From contig JAEZIZ010000075.1 of assembly GCA_023415915.1 (NCBI GenBank), forward strand, positions 1 to 8,866: 8,866 nucleotides of DNA, in the 5' to 3' direction. Origin of the DNA: Bacillota bacterium. GTDB lineage: Bacteria; Bacillota; Clostridia; Christensenellales; SZUA-584. Position 1 is the stretch's first letter. Each line of letters starts with the position of its first letter. The translations under genes were made by a program, and so were the position numbers. Positions 1 through 5,329 of the stretch are shown one piece after another. Below the pieces are notes generated by a model. It searched no databases. It had not been told where the DNA came from and saw nothing but the letters and a program-made list of their open reading frames with translations.

Positions 1-22
1 TGCCTACCATGCTCTTTAACAG

Positions 23-2152
23 CTAGGCCTGTGAGGAGAGCTCTTCGGCAGCGGCAGCGGCTTGTTCCGACGTAGCGGAGTTCGTCTGTACTACCTGGCT
101 CATCTGCTCTATGCCCTTGTTTACCTGTGCTATCGCGGTAGCCTGCTCGTTGGACGCGGTAGCTATCTCGCCCACGAGTTCCACGGCTTTTTCTACGCTC
201 GCCACAATGCCTTCAAGCGCAGCCGCGGTCTCGTCGGCTATCTTGGTGCCCGCTTCGGTCTTCTTTATAGAGCCTTCTATCAGCGCGGTAGTCTCTTTGG
301 CCGCGTTCGCGCTTCTTGCTGCCAGGTTCCTTACCTCTTCCGCGACTACGGCGAAGCCCTTGCCGTGCACGCCGGCCCTTGCGGCTTCGACTGCCGCGTT
401 CAATGCCAGTATGTTGGTCTGGAACGCTATATCGTCTATTACCTTTATTATCTTCGAGATGTTTGCAGACGATTCGTTTATCTCGCTCATCGCAGCCTGC
501 ATGCCTTTCATCTGCTCGTTGCCTTCCGCGGCGCCGTTTTTGGCCTCGTTGGCAAGCTCGTTGGCCTTATTGGCATTGGCTGCGTTTTGCTTCGTCTGCT
601 CGGCTATATTCGTAACGGAGGCGGTAAGCTCCTCAATAGAGCTTGCCTGTTCCGTAGCGCCCTGCGATATCTCCTGGCTGCCGTCGGAGACCTGCTTCGT
701 GCCCGAAGCCACCTGTTCGGCTGCGGTATTGATATCGGATAATACCTGGCTTAAAGACTCTGCTATGCTGTTAATGGAATCCTTAAGCACTGTGAAGTCT
801 CCGTGGTATTCGCTGTCAATAACTACAGAGAAGTCTCCTTCCGACATAGCGCCCAATGACCTCGAGATTTCCTCAATATAAGCTCTTAACGTATCTACCG
901 TAAGGTGGAGGTGGTCGCTTATCCTGCTGAACAGATCATGCAGGTCTTTAGTGTCTTCGTCGGCTTCGTCTACGCTCATGTCGCAGTAAAGCTCGCCTTT
1001 TGAGAGCCTCTCGAGGTTTACGACGAGCTTGTCCACATGATCGCCCTGATAACTGATCTGTTTCTCGGAAACAACGCGGTTTTTCTCTATCTCAACGAAC
1101 GCCTGTCTCACTTCGCCGTCGAGTATGCTTGAAAGCTGACCGACTTCGTCTTTGGATTTTATGGTTATATTAGCGTCAAGATTGCCCGAAGCGAGCTTTT
1201 TAGCAAAGTCCTCCGTCTGCTTAAGCGGCTTGCTTACCTGCGTGCGCACGAACAGGAGCAAAGCGGCCATTATTACCAACAGCGCTGCGGCTGACGAAAT
1301 TAAAATGGCGTACAACTGTTGATCTATCTTGGTAAACAGCTCAGCCTTAGGAGCCGAAAGCATTACAGTCCAGTCGGTACCATCAACAGGAGCGTAGGAC
1401 ATGTATTTTACGGCTCCCGAATAGACATACTGCCCGAATCCCGTTTCTCTGTTTACGCACTTTTTGAGCAACTCCGCCATAGGTACCAGCGCAGGAACAC
1501 TCTTTGACTGTTCTATAGCGTTCTCTTTTGCCGCAACTTTGTCTGTAACAGGATGTATGTTGACTCCTCCATCCTTGTCAAGCAAAGTAGCGTAGCCGGT
1601 TTTACCAATCTTTATACCGCTTATAAGCGAGTTCATAGCTTCATAGCTTATAAGAGCAGTTATAACGCCCTTAACTGTTCCGCCTTCTTTGACCGGAGAA
1701 AACGCATAGAAGTAAAGATTTCCGTCGCTTTCCAGAACTTCCGACCTTGTTATTACCGTTTCACCGGCAAGAGCCTGCTGATACCATTCCGTACCGCTAA
1801 GATCGGCTTTGAGTTCGTCGGGCGAAACCGTCGCGCCGCCATTATCCGTATAGCTGATAAAAGCATATCCCTTTTTTTGTTTGCTGCTTTCCAGCGCCGA
1901 ACGGATATCTAACCCTGTAGCCAACATCTCTGCAGTATTCTGCAGATCGGCCTTGTAGGATTGCACCTCTTTTGATACTATAGCCGCCGTTTGGGAAGCC
2001 TGTGTTGTCAGGCTAGATTCATAACTATCAAACAGTGCGTCTGAAGCGCTGTTGAAGGATATGACTCCTACGACAAGCAGCGACACTACCATCAGCAGAG
2101 CCACCATAAGTGTGACTTTCGTGCCGATCTTCATGTTTCTAAACCATTTCAT
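23..2152 (-). CDS. Methyl-accepting chemotaxis protein (dCache sensor, HAMP-rich), slightly truncated at the C-terminus
   Basis: This is a transmembrane chemoreceptor that passes ligand signals to CheA through CheW. Seen in the 709-aa product: a membrane segment at about 12-33, an extracellular region at about 34-278 that resembles a double Cache domain, a second membrane segment at about 281-302, then HAMP. The stretch up to about 475 (SKGELYCDMS, MSEGDFSVVI) looks like further HAMP-like repeats. The signalling domain follows, with the conserved hairpin tip around 569-614 (DDIAFQTNILALNAAVEAAR, then GKGFAVVAEEVRNLA). The start is preceded by GGGAG at 10 nt, a little far. It lies 29 bp after cheW and is probably co-transcribed. 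Oddity: the reading frame stops with TAG after EELSSQA, where the family usually continues ELLK. The codons after TAG read LLKSMVG, so a Glu codon seems to have become amber, removing the last few residues. Family call is certain; the ligand is unknown. Confidence 0.96.
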   Translation of the reverse strand: MKWFRNMKIGTKVTLMVALLMVVSLLVVGVISFNSASDALFDSYESSLTTQASQTAAIVSKEVQSYKADLQNTAEMLATGLDIRSALESSKQKKGYAFISYTDNGGATVSPDELKADLSGTEWYQQALAGETVITRSEVLESDGNLYFYAFSPVKEGGTVKGVITALISYEAMNSLISGIKIGKTGYATLLDKDGGVNIHPVTDKVAAKENAIEQSKSVPALVPMAELLKKCVNRETGFGQYVYSGAVKYMSYAPVDGTDWTVMLSAPKAELFTKIDQQLYAILISSAAALLVIMAALLLFVRTQVSKPLKQTEDFAKKLASGNLDANITIKSKDEVGQLSSILDGEVRQAFVEIEKNRVVSEKQISYQGDHVDKLVVNLERLSKGELYCDMSVDEADEDTKDLHDLFSRISDHLHLTVDTLRAYIEEISRSLGAMSEGDFSVVIDSEYHGDFTVLKDSINSIAESLSQVLSDINTAAEQVASGTKQVSDGSQEISQGATEQASSIEELTASVTNIAEQTKQNAANANKANELANEAKNGAAEGNEQMKGMQAAMSEINESSANISKIIKVIDDIAFQTNILALNAAVEAARAGVHGKGFAVVAEEVRNLAARSANAAKETTALIEGSIKKTEAGTKIADETAAALEGIVASVEKAVELVGEIATASNEQATAIAQVNKGIEQMSQVVQTNSATSEQAAAAAEELSSQA

Positions 2153-2181
2153 CTTTTTTCATCTCCCGTAAAAATTCTGTT

Positions 2182-2673
2182 TTATTTTATTTCCTTTATA
2201 ATGTCTACTTCGTCCTCGCGGAATAGGCTTTCACAGTCGAGCAAAAGCTTAATCTCGTCTCCTACCTTGCCTATGCCGCTTATGTACGAGTTCTGCACTC
2301 CCGCCCTTGCGTCCGGCGGGGGTACGATGTTGTCTTCGCCCACCGAGAGCACTTCCGATACGTTGTCTACTATTAGCCCTACCGTTACCTCGGCGGTTTC
2401 GACGACGATTATACACGTCCTGTCAGTGTACTCCGCAGCCGGCTTTTTCAGCTTAAGCCGCATGTCTATAAGTGGAATGATTCTGCCGCGCAGATTTATA
2501 ATGCCCTTGATATAGTCCGGAACATCGGGCAGCTTTGTTACAGGCTGTATGCCTATTATCTCTTTAACAAAGCGTATCTCTATACCAAAGACTTCTTCTT
2601 CGAGGTCAAATGTTAAATAACGCCCGCGCTGCGTATCTTCCAGCTCTTCCAATAATACCTCTTGATCCGTCAT
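2182..2673 (-). CDS. cheW: Chemotaxis coupling protein CheW
   Basis: CheW is a cytoplasmic adaptor that links the CheA kinase to chemoreceptors in the signalling array. The 163-aa product has the usual length plus a short acidic N-terminal extension. The two SH3-like subdomains show the family landmarks: YLTFDLEEEVFGIEI at 19-33, IKGIINLRGRIIPLIDMRL at 55-73 (the NLRG-P-D motif) and GLIVDNVSEVL at 99-109. There is no CheA- or CheV-type receiver domain, so it is a plain CheW. An AAAGGAG site sits 7-8 nt before the ATG. The receptor gene follows 29 bp later. Upstream there is no gene for about 700 bp. Instead there is a SigD/FliA-type promoter about 410 bp away and a structured leader, so expression is probably tied to the flagellar regulon and possibly controlled in the leader. 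Confidence 0.96.
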   Translation of the reverse strand: MTDQEVLLEELEDTQRGRYLTFDLEEEVFGIEIRFVKEIIGIQPVTKLPDVPDYIKGIINLRGRIIPLIDMRLKLKKPAAEYTDRTCIIVVETAEVTVGLIVDNVSEVLSVGEDNIVPPPDARAGVQNSYISGIGKVGDEIKLLLDCESLFREDEVDIIKEIK

Positions 2674-2709
2674 TTTCTCTCTCCTTTGTTATAAACACTT
2701 TTCCTGTAG

Positions 2710-2733
2710 ATATTGCATCTTTAATATTGCATC
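2710..2733. repeat. Tandem duplicated 10-mer in the cheW leader
   Basis: ATATTGCATC occurs at 2710-2719 and again at 2724-2733, separated by TTTA (14-bp period). It lies between the structured leader element and the cheW SD. On the transcribed strand each copy reads GATGCAATAT and so contains an ATG, but the first one meets TAA after three codons. The function is unknown; it could be a protein- or RNA-binding site duplicated by slippage. Confidence 0.6.
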
Positions 2734-2762
2734 GCTGATTTTCTAGCTTATCACCTCCCAAT

Positions 2763-2851
2763 AGCCGGGTATTTACACCAAAGAGCCATAAACGCCGTTT
2801 TAACCGGCTCGCGACATCTCCCAATCATCACGTATGTTTATAGCTCTTTGG
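2763..2851 (-). ncRNA. Structured leader element of cheW (candidate cis-regulatory RNA)
   Basis: In the minus-strand transcript the 16 nt from 2851 to 2836 pair with the 16 nt from 2793 to 2778. Fifteen are Watson-Crick pairs and one is a U-G wobble. The same position would be an A-C mismatch in a plus-strand RNA, which favours the cheW-sense transcript as the functional molecule. The 42-nt loop carries a further hairpin, GCCG with CGGC (2805-2808 with 2794-2797), stacked directly on the long stem. AGCCGG (2809-2804) could instead pair with CCGGCT downstream (2768-2763), giving a pseudoknot or a mutually exclusive fold. I could not match it to cyclic-di-GMP-I/II, T-box or other riboswitch consensus patterns that I know. 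The structure is read by eye; the regulatory role is inference. Confidence 0.55.
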
Positions 2852-3023
2852 TACTTTGCGCCGACAAGCTTTAAAAGCGGGCAATTGCCGATGGCTTATA
2901 AACCAAACAAACCGCAAAAAGCCTGCCAGGTAATAATAAGCCTTATGAATTTGAGCCTTTACAATACGATGTCAGTTAAGACAAATTAATGCCAAGACAA
3001 AGCCCGCTATAAAACGTTAAATT

Positions 3024-3046
3024 TTAACCTTGGGAGAAAGGGTTAA
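3024..3046 (-). promoter_or_regulatory. Small hairpin near the 5' end of the cheW leader
   Basis: TTAACC (3024-3029) and GGTTAA (3041-3046) form a 6-bp stem with an 11-nt loop about 30 nt after the predicted transcription start. It could stabilise the 5' end of the long leader. The loop is rich in pyrimidines on the transcript strand. There is no T-tract, so it is not a typical terminator. Confidence 0.35.
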
Positions 3047-3082
3047 GAATTTTATGCCTTCGTTTATTGCATTTCACTAATA

Positions 3083-3110
3083 TTATCGGCTTAAAAATCA
3101 ATATACTTTA
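3083..3110 (-). promoter_or_regulatory. SigD/FliA flagellar-type promoter for cheW-MCP
   Basis: On the minus strand the sequence reads TAAAGTAT, 12 nt, GCCGATAA. The FliA consensus is TAAAGTTT-N11-GCCGATAA and the Bacillus SigD form is TAAA-N15-GCCGATAT, so the -10 box is a perfect match to the FliA form and the -35 box matches 7 of 8 with one extra spacer base. Transcription would begin near 3076 and run through about 400 nt of leader to cheW. The chemotaxis function of the downstream genes agrees with this assignment. Confidence 0.75.
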
Positions 3111-3255
3111 AGTATTTCCACGTGGTATTTCAAAACCCGCAGCCATAATATTCCGTTGCCGATAATAGATGTTTTTGTTGATAAACTATGCCATAGCTAA
3201 AAACGCTGCCGCTTGGCGATTGCGGCGGCATAAACGCAATATTGCCGCTCCTGAT

Positions 3256-3329
3256 ACGGGGTCCCCAGCAAGATAAGGCTTGATGGGGTGCAATACGGGG
3301 TCCCCGGCAAGATAAGGCTTGATGGGGTG
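3256..3329 (+). repeat. Two tandem copies of a 35-bp GC-rich hairpin repeat (A, B)
   Basis: Copies at 3256-3290 and 3295-3329 differ at one base and are separated by 4 bp (39-bp period). Each begins ACGGGGTCCCC, where GGGGTCCCC is itself palindromic, and ends GGGGTG. Within the unit CCCC pairs with GGGG and CAAG with CTTG, giving a hairpin with a short internal loop. Related copies lie at 3722-3811 and, inverted, at 5168-5202. The array is intergenic. It is not a CRISPR because the 4-bp gaps cannot be spacers. Confidence 0.85.
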
Positions 3330-3330
3330 T

Positions 3331-3357
3331 AAAAAGGATGCCGATGCCGACATCCTT
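3331..3357 (-). terminator. Rho-independent terminator of the Gly/Cys-rich gene
   Basis: On the minus strand AAGGATG, a 10-nt loop, and CATCCTT form a 7-bp perfect stem followed immediately by three further Ts. It starts 27 nt after the stop codon of the small gene and closes a single-gene transcription unit. Confidence 0.75.
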
Positions 3358-3384
3358 AACTCAGAGCTTTCAGTTGCTATGTTG

Positions 3385-3597
3385 TCAGCATTTCGGCCCG
3401 CAGCCGCCGCCGAAGCCGTTGCCGCAGCAGCATAGCAGAAGCAGGGGCCACAGGCAGCCGAAGCCGCCGCCGAAACCGTCGTCGCACCCGCGGGGTCCAT
3501 GCGCTCCGCCAAAGCCGCCGCCGCAGCAGCATAGCAGTAGCAGAGGCCACAGGCAGCCGCCTCCGCCTCCGAAGCCGCCGCCAAAGAATCCATCCAT
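3385..3597 (-). CDS. Small Gly/Cys-rich protein with a twin GCLWPLLLLCCCG repeat, probable spore coat or sporulation peptide
   Basis: The 70-aa product has two near-identical modules, GCLWPLLLLCCCGG (14-27) and GCLWPLLLLCCCGN (47-60), separated and flanked by runs of Gly and Phe (GFGGG). Eleven cysteines include two CCC triplets, and the last residue is Cys. Each module has a short hydrophobic LWPLLLL core. An earlier in-frame ATG exists at 3613-3615, but I chose the one at 3595-3597 because AAGGGGG (3605-3611) is well spaced from it and because the SigK-type promoter at 3627-3655 would start transcription only about 4 nt before the upstream ATG. Composition recalls the very small Gly-rich hydrophobic coat peptides of the YjcZ kind in Bacillus; no family assignment is certain. 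A terminator follows at 3331-3357. The gene looks real despite low-complexity sequence because all its control signals fit. Its molecular role is unknown; cross-linked coat material or metal binding are inferences. Confidence 0.75.
   Translation of the reverse strand: MDGFFGGGFGGGGGCLWPLLLLCCCGGGFGGAHGPRGCDDGFGGGFGCLWPLLLLCCCGNGFGGGCGPKC
3421..3559. repeat. Internal 40-bp direct duplication within the Gly/Cys-rich gene
   Basis: The segments 3421-3460 and 3520-3559 match at 38 of 40 bases, 99 bp apart. They encode the two GCLWPLLLLCCCG modules. Such strong nucleotide identity points to a recent internal duplication or ongoing homogenisation rather than ancient divergence. Confidence 0.85.
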
Positions 3598-3604
3598 TTT
3601 GATA

Positions 3605-3611
3605 CCCCCTT
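3605..3611 (-). promoter_or_regulatory. Ribosome binding site deciding the start of the Gly/Cys-rich gene
   Basis: On the minus strand AAGGGGG lies 7 nt before the ATG at 3597-3595. It falls inside the codons that would follow the upstream ATG at 3615-3613, so the downstream ATG is the better start. Confidence 0.7.
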
Positions 3612-3626
3612 TCATTGGTCACAATT

Positions 3627-3655
3627 TACTATATGACTATATTGGAATATTGGTT
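3627..3655 (-). promoter_or_regulatory. SigK-type sporulation promoter
   Basis: The minus strand reads AACC, 16 nt, CATATAGTA. The Bacillus SigK consensus is mACm-N(15-16)-CATAnnnTA, so every specified base fits. Initiation would fall near 3619, giving a leader of about 22 nt that contains the SD. SigE uses a similar -10, so an earlier mother-cell factor cannot be excluded, but the -35 fits SigK better. Confidence 0.65.
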
Positions 3656-3721
3656 ACAGCTGTTTGTCGATTTTTATGTGTATACAACATTTTTCTGCCG
3701 CTGCGCGTATAAGTATTAATA

Positions 3722-3811
3722 ACGGGGCCCCCGGCAAGCTGTGAGGCTTGACGGGGTGTAAAACGGGGTCCCTAAAAAAGACGTAGGCTTTTTGGGGTGT
3801 TTAACGGGGTG
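3722..3811 (+). repeat. Hairpin repeat cluster: two full copies (C, D) and a collapsed copy (E)
   Basis: C (3722-3758) resembles A and B, with CCCCC..CAAGC pairing to GCTTG..GGGG. D (3763-3799) keeps the ACGGGGTCCC and GGGGTG borders but has a different stem: CCCTAAAAA (3770-3778) pairs with TTTTTGGGG (3789-3797), with one G-U. E (3804-3811) is only ACGGGGTG, as if the hairpin had been deleted. Gaps between copies are again 4 bp. The cluster sits in the 255-bp gap between the Gly/Cys gene and arsR. Confidence 0.8.
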
Positions 3812-3852
3812 AAATATCAAGATTTAAATAGAATAATCAAGCCGGTGATATC

Positions 3853-4233
3853 ATGGACATTTCGGAAACGTTCAAAACGCTCGGGGACGAAACAAGGCTT
3901 AAAATATTGAGCCTCGTTTCACGGCATGAGCTTTGCGCCTGCCTCATTGAAGAAGCGCTTGGCTTACTGCAGCCTAATGCCTCAAAGCATTTGAGGCGCT
4001 TAAAGACAGCGGGGCTTATTACCTGCAGGAAGGTTTCGCAGTGGTGTTTTTACAGCGTTAGCGGCGAATTCAAATCCAAATATGCAAAGCTCTATGAGTT
4101 CCTTGAAAGCGAGTGGTCTAAAGACGCGCAATACGCCAAGGACTTGGAGAATCTTGAAACGCTGCTAAAAACAAGCGATTGCTGCGAAAAGCTGCTGCGT
4201 CGCAAAAACCGCCCTAAGGTTGCGCATTTATAA
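3853..4233 (+). CDS. ArsR/SmtB-family metal(loid)-responsive transcriptional repressor
   Basis: A 126-aa winged-helix regulator expected to bind DNA as a dimer and release it on binding metal or metalloid. The N-terminal part shows the family pattern LGDETRLKILSLV (10-22). ELCACLI (26-32) corresponds to the ELCVCDL motif of ArsR, whose cysteines bind As(III)/Sb(III) or soft metals; here they are C28 and C30. The recognition helix is LLQPNASKHLRRLKTAGLI (38-56). Extra cysteines occur at C58 and C65, and there is a vicinal pair C110-C111 near the basic C-terminus, which could add ligands. GGTGA lies 4 nt before the ATG. No arsenic or cadmium efflux gene is beside it. The next gene, rluD-like, starts 21 nt after its stop and is probably co-transcribed. 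ATATCA (3814-3819) and TGATAT (3846-3851) just upstream form a spaced inverted repeat that could be part of an autoregulatory operator. Confidence 0.9.
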   Translation: MDISETFKTLGDETRLKILSLVSRHELCACLIEEALGLLQPNASKHLRRLKTAGLITCRKVSQWCFYSVSGEFKSKYAKLYEFLESEWSKDAQYAKDLENLETLLKTSDCCEKLLRRKNRPKVAHL

Positions 4234-4254
4234 CGCCGATGGTAATATTGGGGC

Positions 4255-5163
4255 ATGGAAGAGATAAAGCTTACCGTAGAAGCGGGCGCGGACAGGCTTG
4301 ATAAGTATATCGCCGACAACACCGATTTTTCGCGGTCAAGAATAAAACAAGCGATACTGTCGGGCGAAGCGCTTGTGAACGGAAAAACGGCTAAGCCGGG
4401 CGACAAGCTGCGCGCCGGGGACGTCGTAACGCTCAATATGGAGGAGCCTAAAGAAGCGGCGGCAGAGCCCGAGGAGATACCTATAGACGTAGTGTACGAG
4501 GATTCATCGATAGCGGTCGTCAACAAGCCTCAGGGTATGGTCGTTCATCCGGCGCCCGGCAATTTTACGGGCACGATGGTGGGAGCGCTGCTCTTTCGTA
4601 TTAAGGATCTGTCGGGCATAGGCGGTGAGATAAGGCCGGGCATAGTGCACCGTATCGATAAAGATACTTCGGGGCTGCTCGTCGTAGCGAAAAACGACGA
4701 GGCGCACGCGTCGCTGTCCGAACAGATAGCAAGCAGAAGCATGAAGCGCGTATATGCGGCAATAGTGCACGGCAACATACGTGAAGACGAGCTTACGATA
4801 GACAAGCCTATAGGAAGGAGCAGGCGCGACAGAAAGAAGATGGCGGTAGACGCGCGAGGAAGGAATGCGGTCACGCACGTAAAAGTGCTTGAACGCTTCG
4901 GTGAGTTTACATATATAGAAGCGTCTTTGGAGACGGGCCGCACGCACCAGATACGCGTTCATATGGCGAGCATAGGCAGGCCGGTCGCTGGCGATACGGT
5001 ATACGGGCCAAAAAAGCCGCGGCTGCACGACGGCGGGCAGCTGCTGCACGCTAAAGAGCTGCGTCTGCGACATCCCGTTTCGGGCGAACAGATGGTTTTT
5101 TACGCGCCGCTGCCCGATTATTTTGAAAAGGCGCTCAAAATGCTTCGAACGAAAACGAAGTAA
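4255..5163 (+). CDS. RluA/RluD-family 23S rRNA pseudouridine synthase with S4 domain
   Basis: The enzyme isomerises specific uridines to pseudouridine in 23S rRNA; by family the likely targets are those of RluD in helix 69. The 302-aa product starts with an S4 RNA-binding domain (about 7-63: RLDKYIA, SRSRIKQAI, GKTAKPGDKLRAGDVV). It continues with the catalytic domain: VVNKPQGMVVHPAPGN (88-103), HRIDKDTSGLLVVAKND (132-148) with the catalytic aspartate D135, and GRTHQIRVHMASIGRPVAGD (228-247). All core motifs are intact and the length is normal for the group. The start has only a weak SD (GGTAA or GGGG very near), and translational coupling to arsR across 21 nt is likely. In many Firmicutes this gene sits next to lspA and pyrR; it does not here. 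Which of RluD, RluB-like YlyB or another paralog it is cannot be told. Confidence 0.95.
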   Translation: MEEIKLTVEAGADRLDKYIADNTDFSRSRIKQAILSGEALVNGKTAKPGDKLRAGDVVTLNMEEPKEAAAEPEEIPIDVVYEDSSIAVVNKPQGMVVHPAPGNFTGTMVGALLFRIKDLSGIGGEIRPGIVHRIDKDTSGLLVVAKNDEAHASLSEQIASRSMKRVYAAIVHGNIREDELTIDKPIGRSRRDRKKMAVDARGRNAVTHVKVLERFGEFTYIEASLETGRTHQIRVHMASIGRPVAGDTVYGPKKPRLHDGGQLLHAKELRLRHPVSGEQMVFYAPLPDYFEKALKMLRTKTK

Positions 5164-5167
5164 TTAT

Positions 5168-5202
5168 CACCCCAAAACATCTGACTTTTTGGGAAACTCC
5201 GT
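5168..5202 (-). repeat. Inverted, diverged copy of the hairpin repeat (F)
   Basis: Read on the minus strand this 35-bp unit begins ACGGAGTTTCCC and ends TTTTGGGGTG, matching the borders of the repeats at 3722-3799. CCCAAAA pairs with TTTTGGG, so the hairpin survives although the left palindrome has decayed. It begins 5 bp after the stop codon of the rluD-like gene and could act as a 3'-end hairpin for that transcript, but no T-tract follows. Confidence 0.65.
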
Positions 5203-5240
5203 AAAAGCGCGCTGCGCGGACAAAGTTTTAAGCGCTGGTG

Positions 5241-5269
5241 TTGACTTTTATTATGGCGATGACTATAAT
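5241..5269 (+). promoter_or_regulatory. Vegetative sigma-A promoter of rpsU
   Basis: TTGACT (5241-5246), a 17-bp spacer, and a perfect TATAAT (5264-5269). Transcription would start near 5276, about 54 nt before the rpsU start. Confidence 0.85.
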
Positions 5270-5287
5270 ACATTATGTGTAAAAAAA

Positions 5288-5317
5288 CTCCCATTGTAAT
5301 TCAAAGGAGTATGGGAG
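5288..5317 (+). promoter_or_regulatory. Leader hairpin overlapping the rpsU ribosome binding site
   Basis: CTCCCAT (5288-5294) and ATGGGAG (5311-5317) are a perfect 7-bp inverted repeat with a 16-nt loop. The 3' arm is the first half of the purine tract GGGAGGGAGGG (5313-5323) that serves as SD for the GTG at 5330. Folding would cover part of the SD and leave the distal GAGG free, so the hairpin may tune or autoregulate S21 synthesis. Regulation is inference. Confidence 0.5.
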
Positions 5318-5329
5318 GGAGGGTAATTA

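Larger units (their letters stand above)
2674..3384. other. Gene-free 711-bp stretch: cheW leader, SigD promoter, hairpin repeats, terminator
   Basis: No convincing protein gene is present here. From right to left it holds the terminator of the Gly/Cys-rich gene (3331-3357), two tandem hairpin repeats (3256-3329), a stretch at 3111-3255 in which I see nothing definite, the SigD/FliA promoter (3083-3110), and the long cheW leader with a small hairpin (3024-3046), a large structured element (2763-2851), a near-perfect SD-like sequence without a start codon (about 2751-2760) and a duplicated 10-mer (2710-2733). Confidence 0.8.

Noticed and set aside
23..25. Reassigned amber codon or pyrrolysine in this organism
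   Set aside because: TAG is also the sensible stop of the GIY-YIG and transposase genes, and no recoding machinery is visible in the window. A point mutation is simpler.
62..881. Long plus-strand frames opposite the MCP signalling domain
   Set aside because: They are antisense shadows of the Ala/Glu-rich coiled coil of the receptor, with no family features.
2606..2824. A 72-codon minus-strand frame upstream of and overlapping cheW
   Set aside because: It needs a TTG start, overlaps cheW out of frame, has no family resemblance, and lies inside the highly base-paired leader.
3158..3165. A plus-strand GCCGATAA that could be a second SigD -10 box
   Set aside because: There is no TAAA at 15-16 bp upstream and no plus-strand gene follows at a sensible distance.
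3186..3712. Alternative frames across the Gly/Cys gene and hairpin repeats (Ala-, Pro- or Arg-rich products)
   Set aside because: They are low-complexity shadows of the GGC/GCC-rich gene, and one runs through the non-coding repeats (HPIKPYLAGDPV twice). Promoter, SD and terminator all support the GCLWPLLLLCCCG frame.
3256..3811. CRISPR array
   Set aside because: Repeats are separated by only 4 bp, so there are no spacers, and no cas gene is present.
3804..3834. A vegetative promoter for arsR (TAGAAT at 3829-3834)
   Set aside because: The -10 is acceptable, but the -35 position holds GGGGTG from the repeat, so I could not support a full promoter.
4504..5073. Long minus-strand frames opposite the rluD-like gene
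   Set aside because: They are antisense shadows. The plus frame has all pseudouridine synthase motifs.
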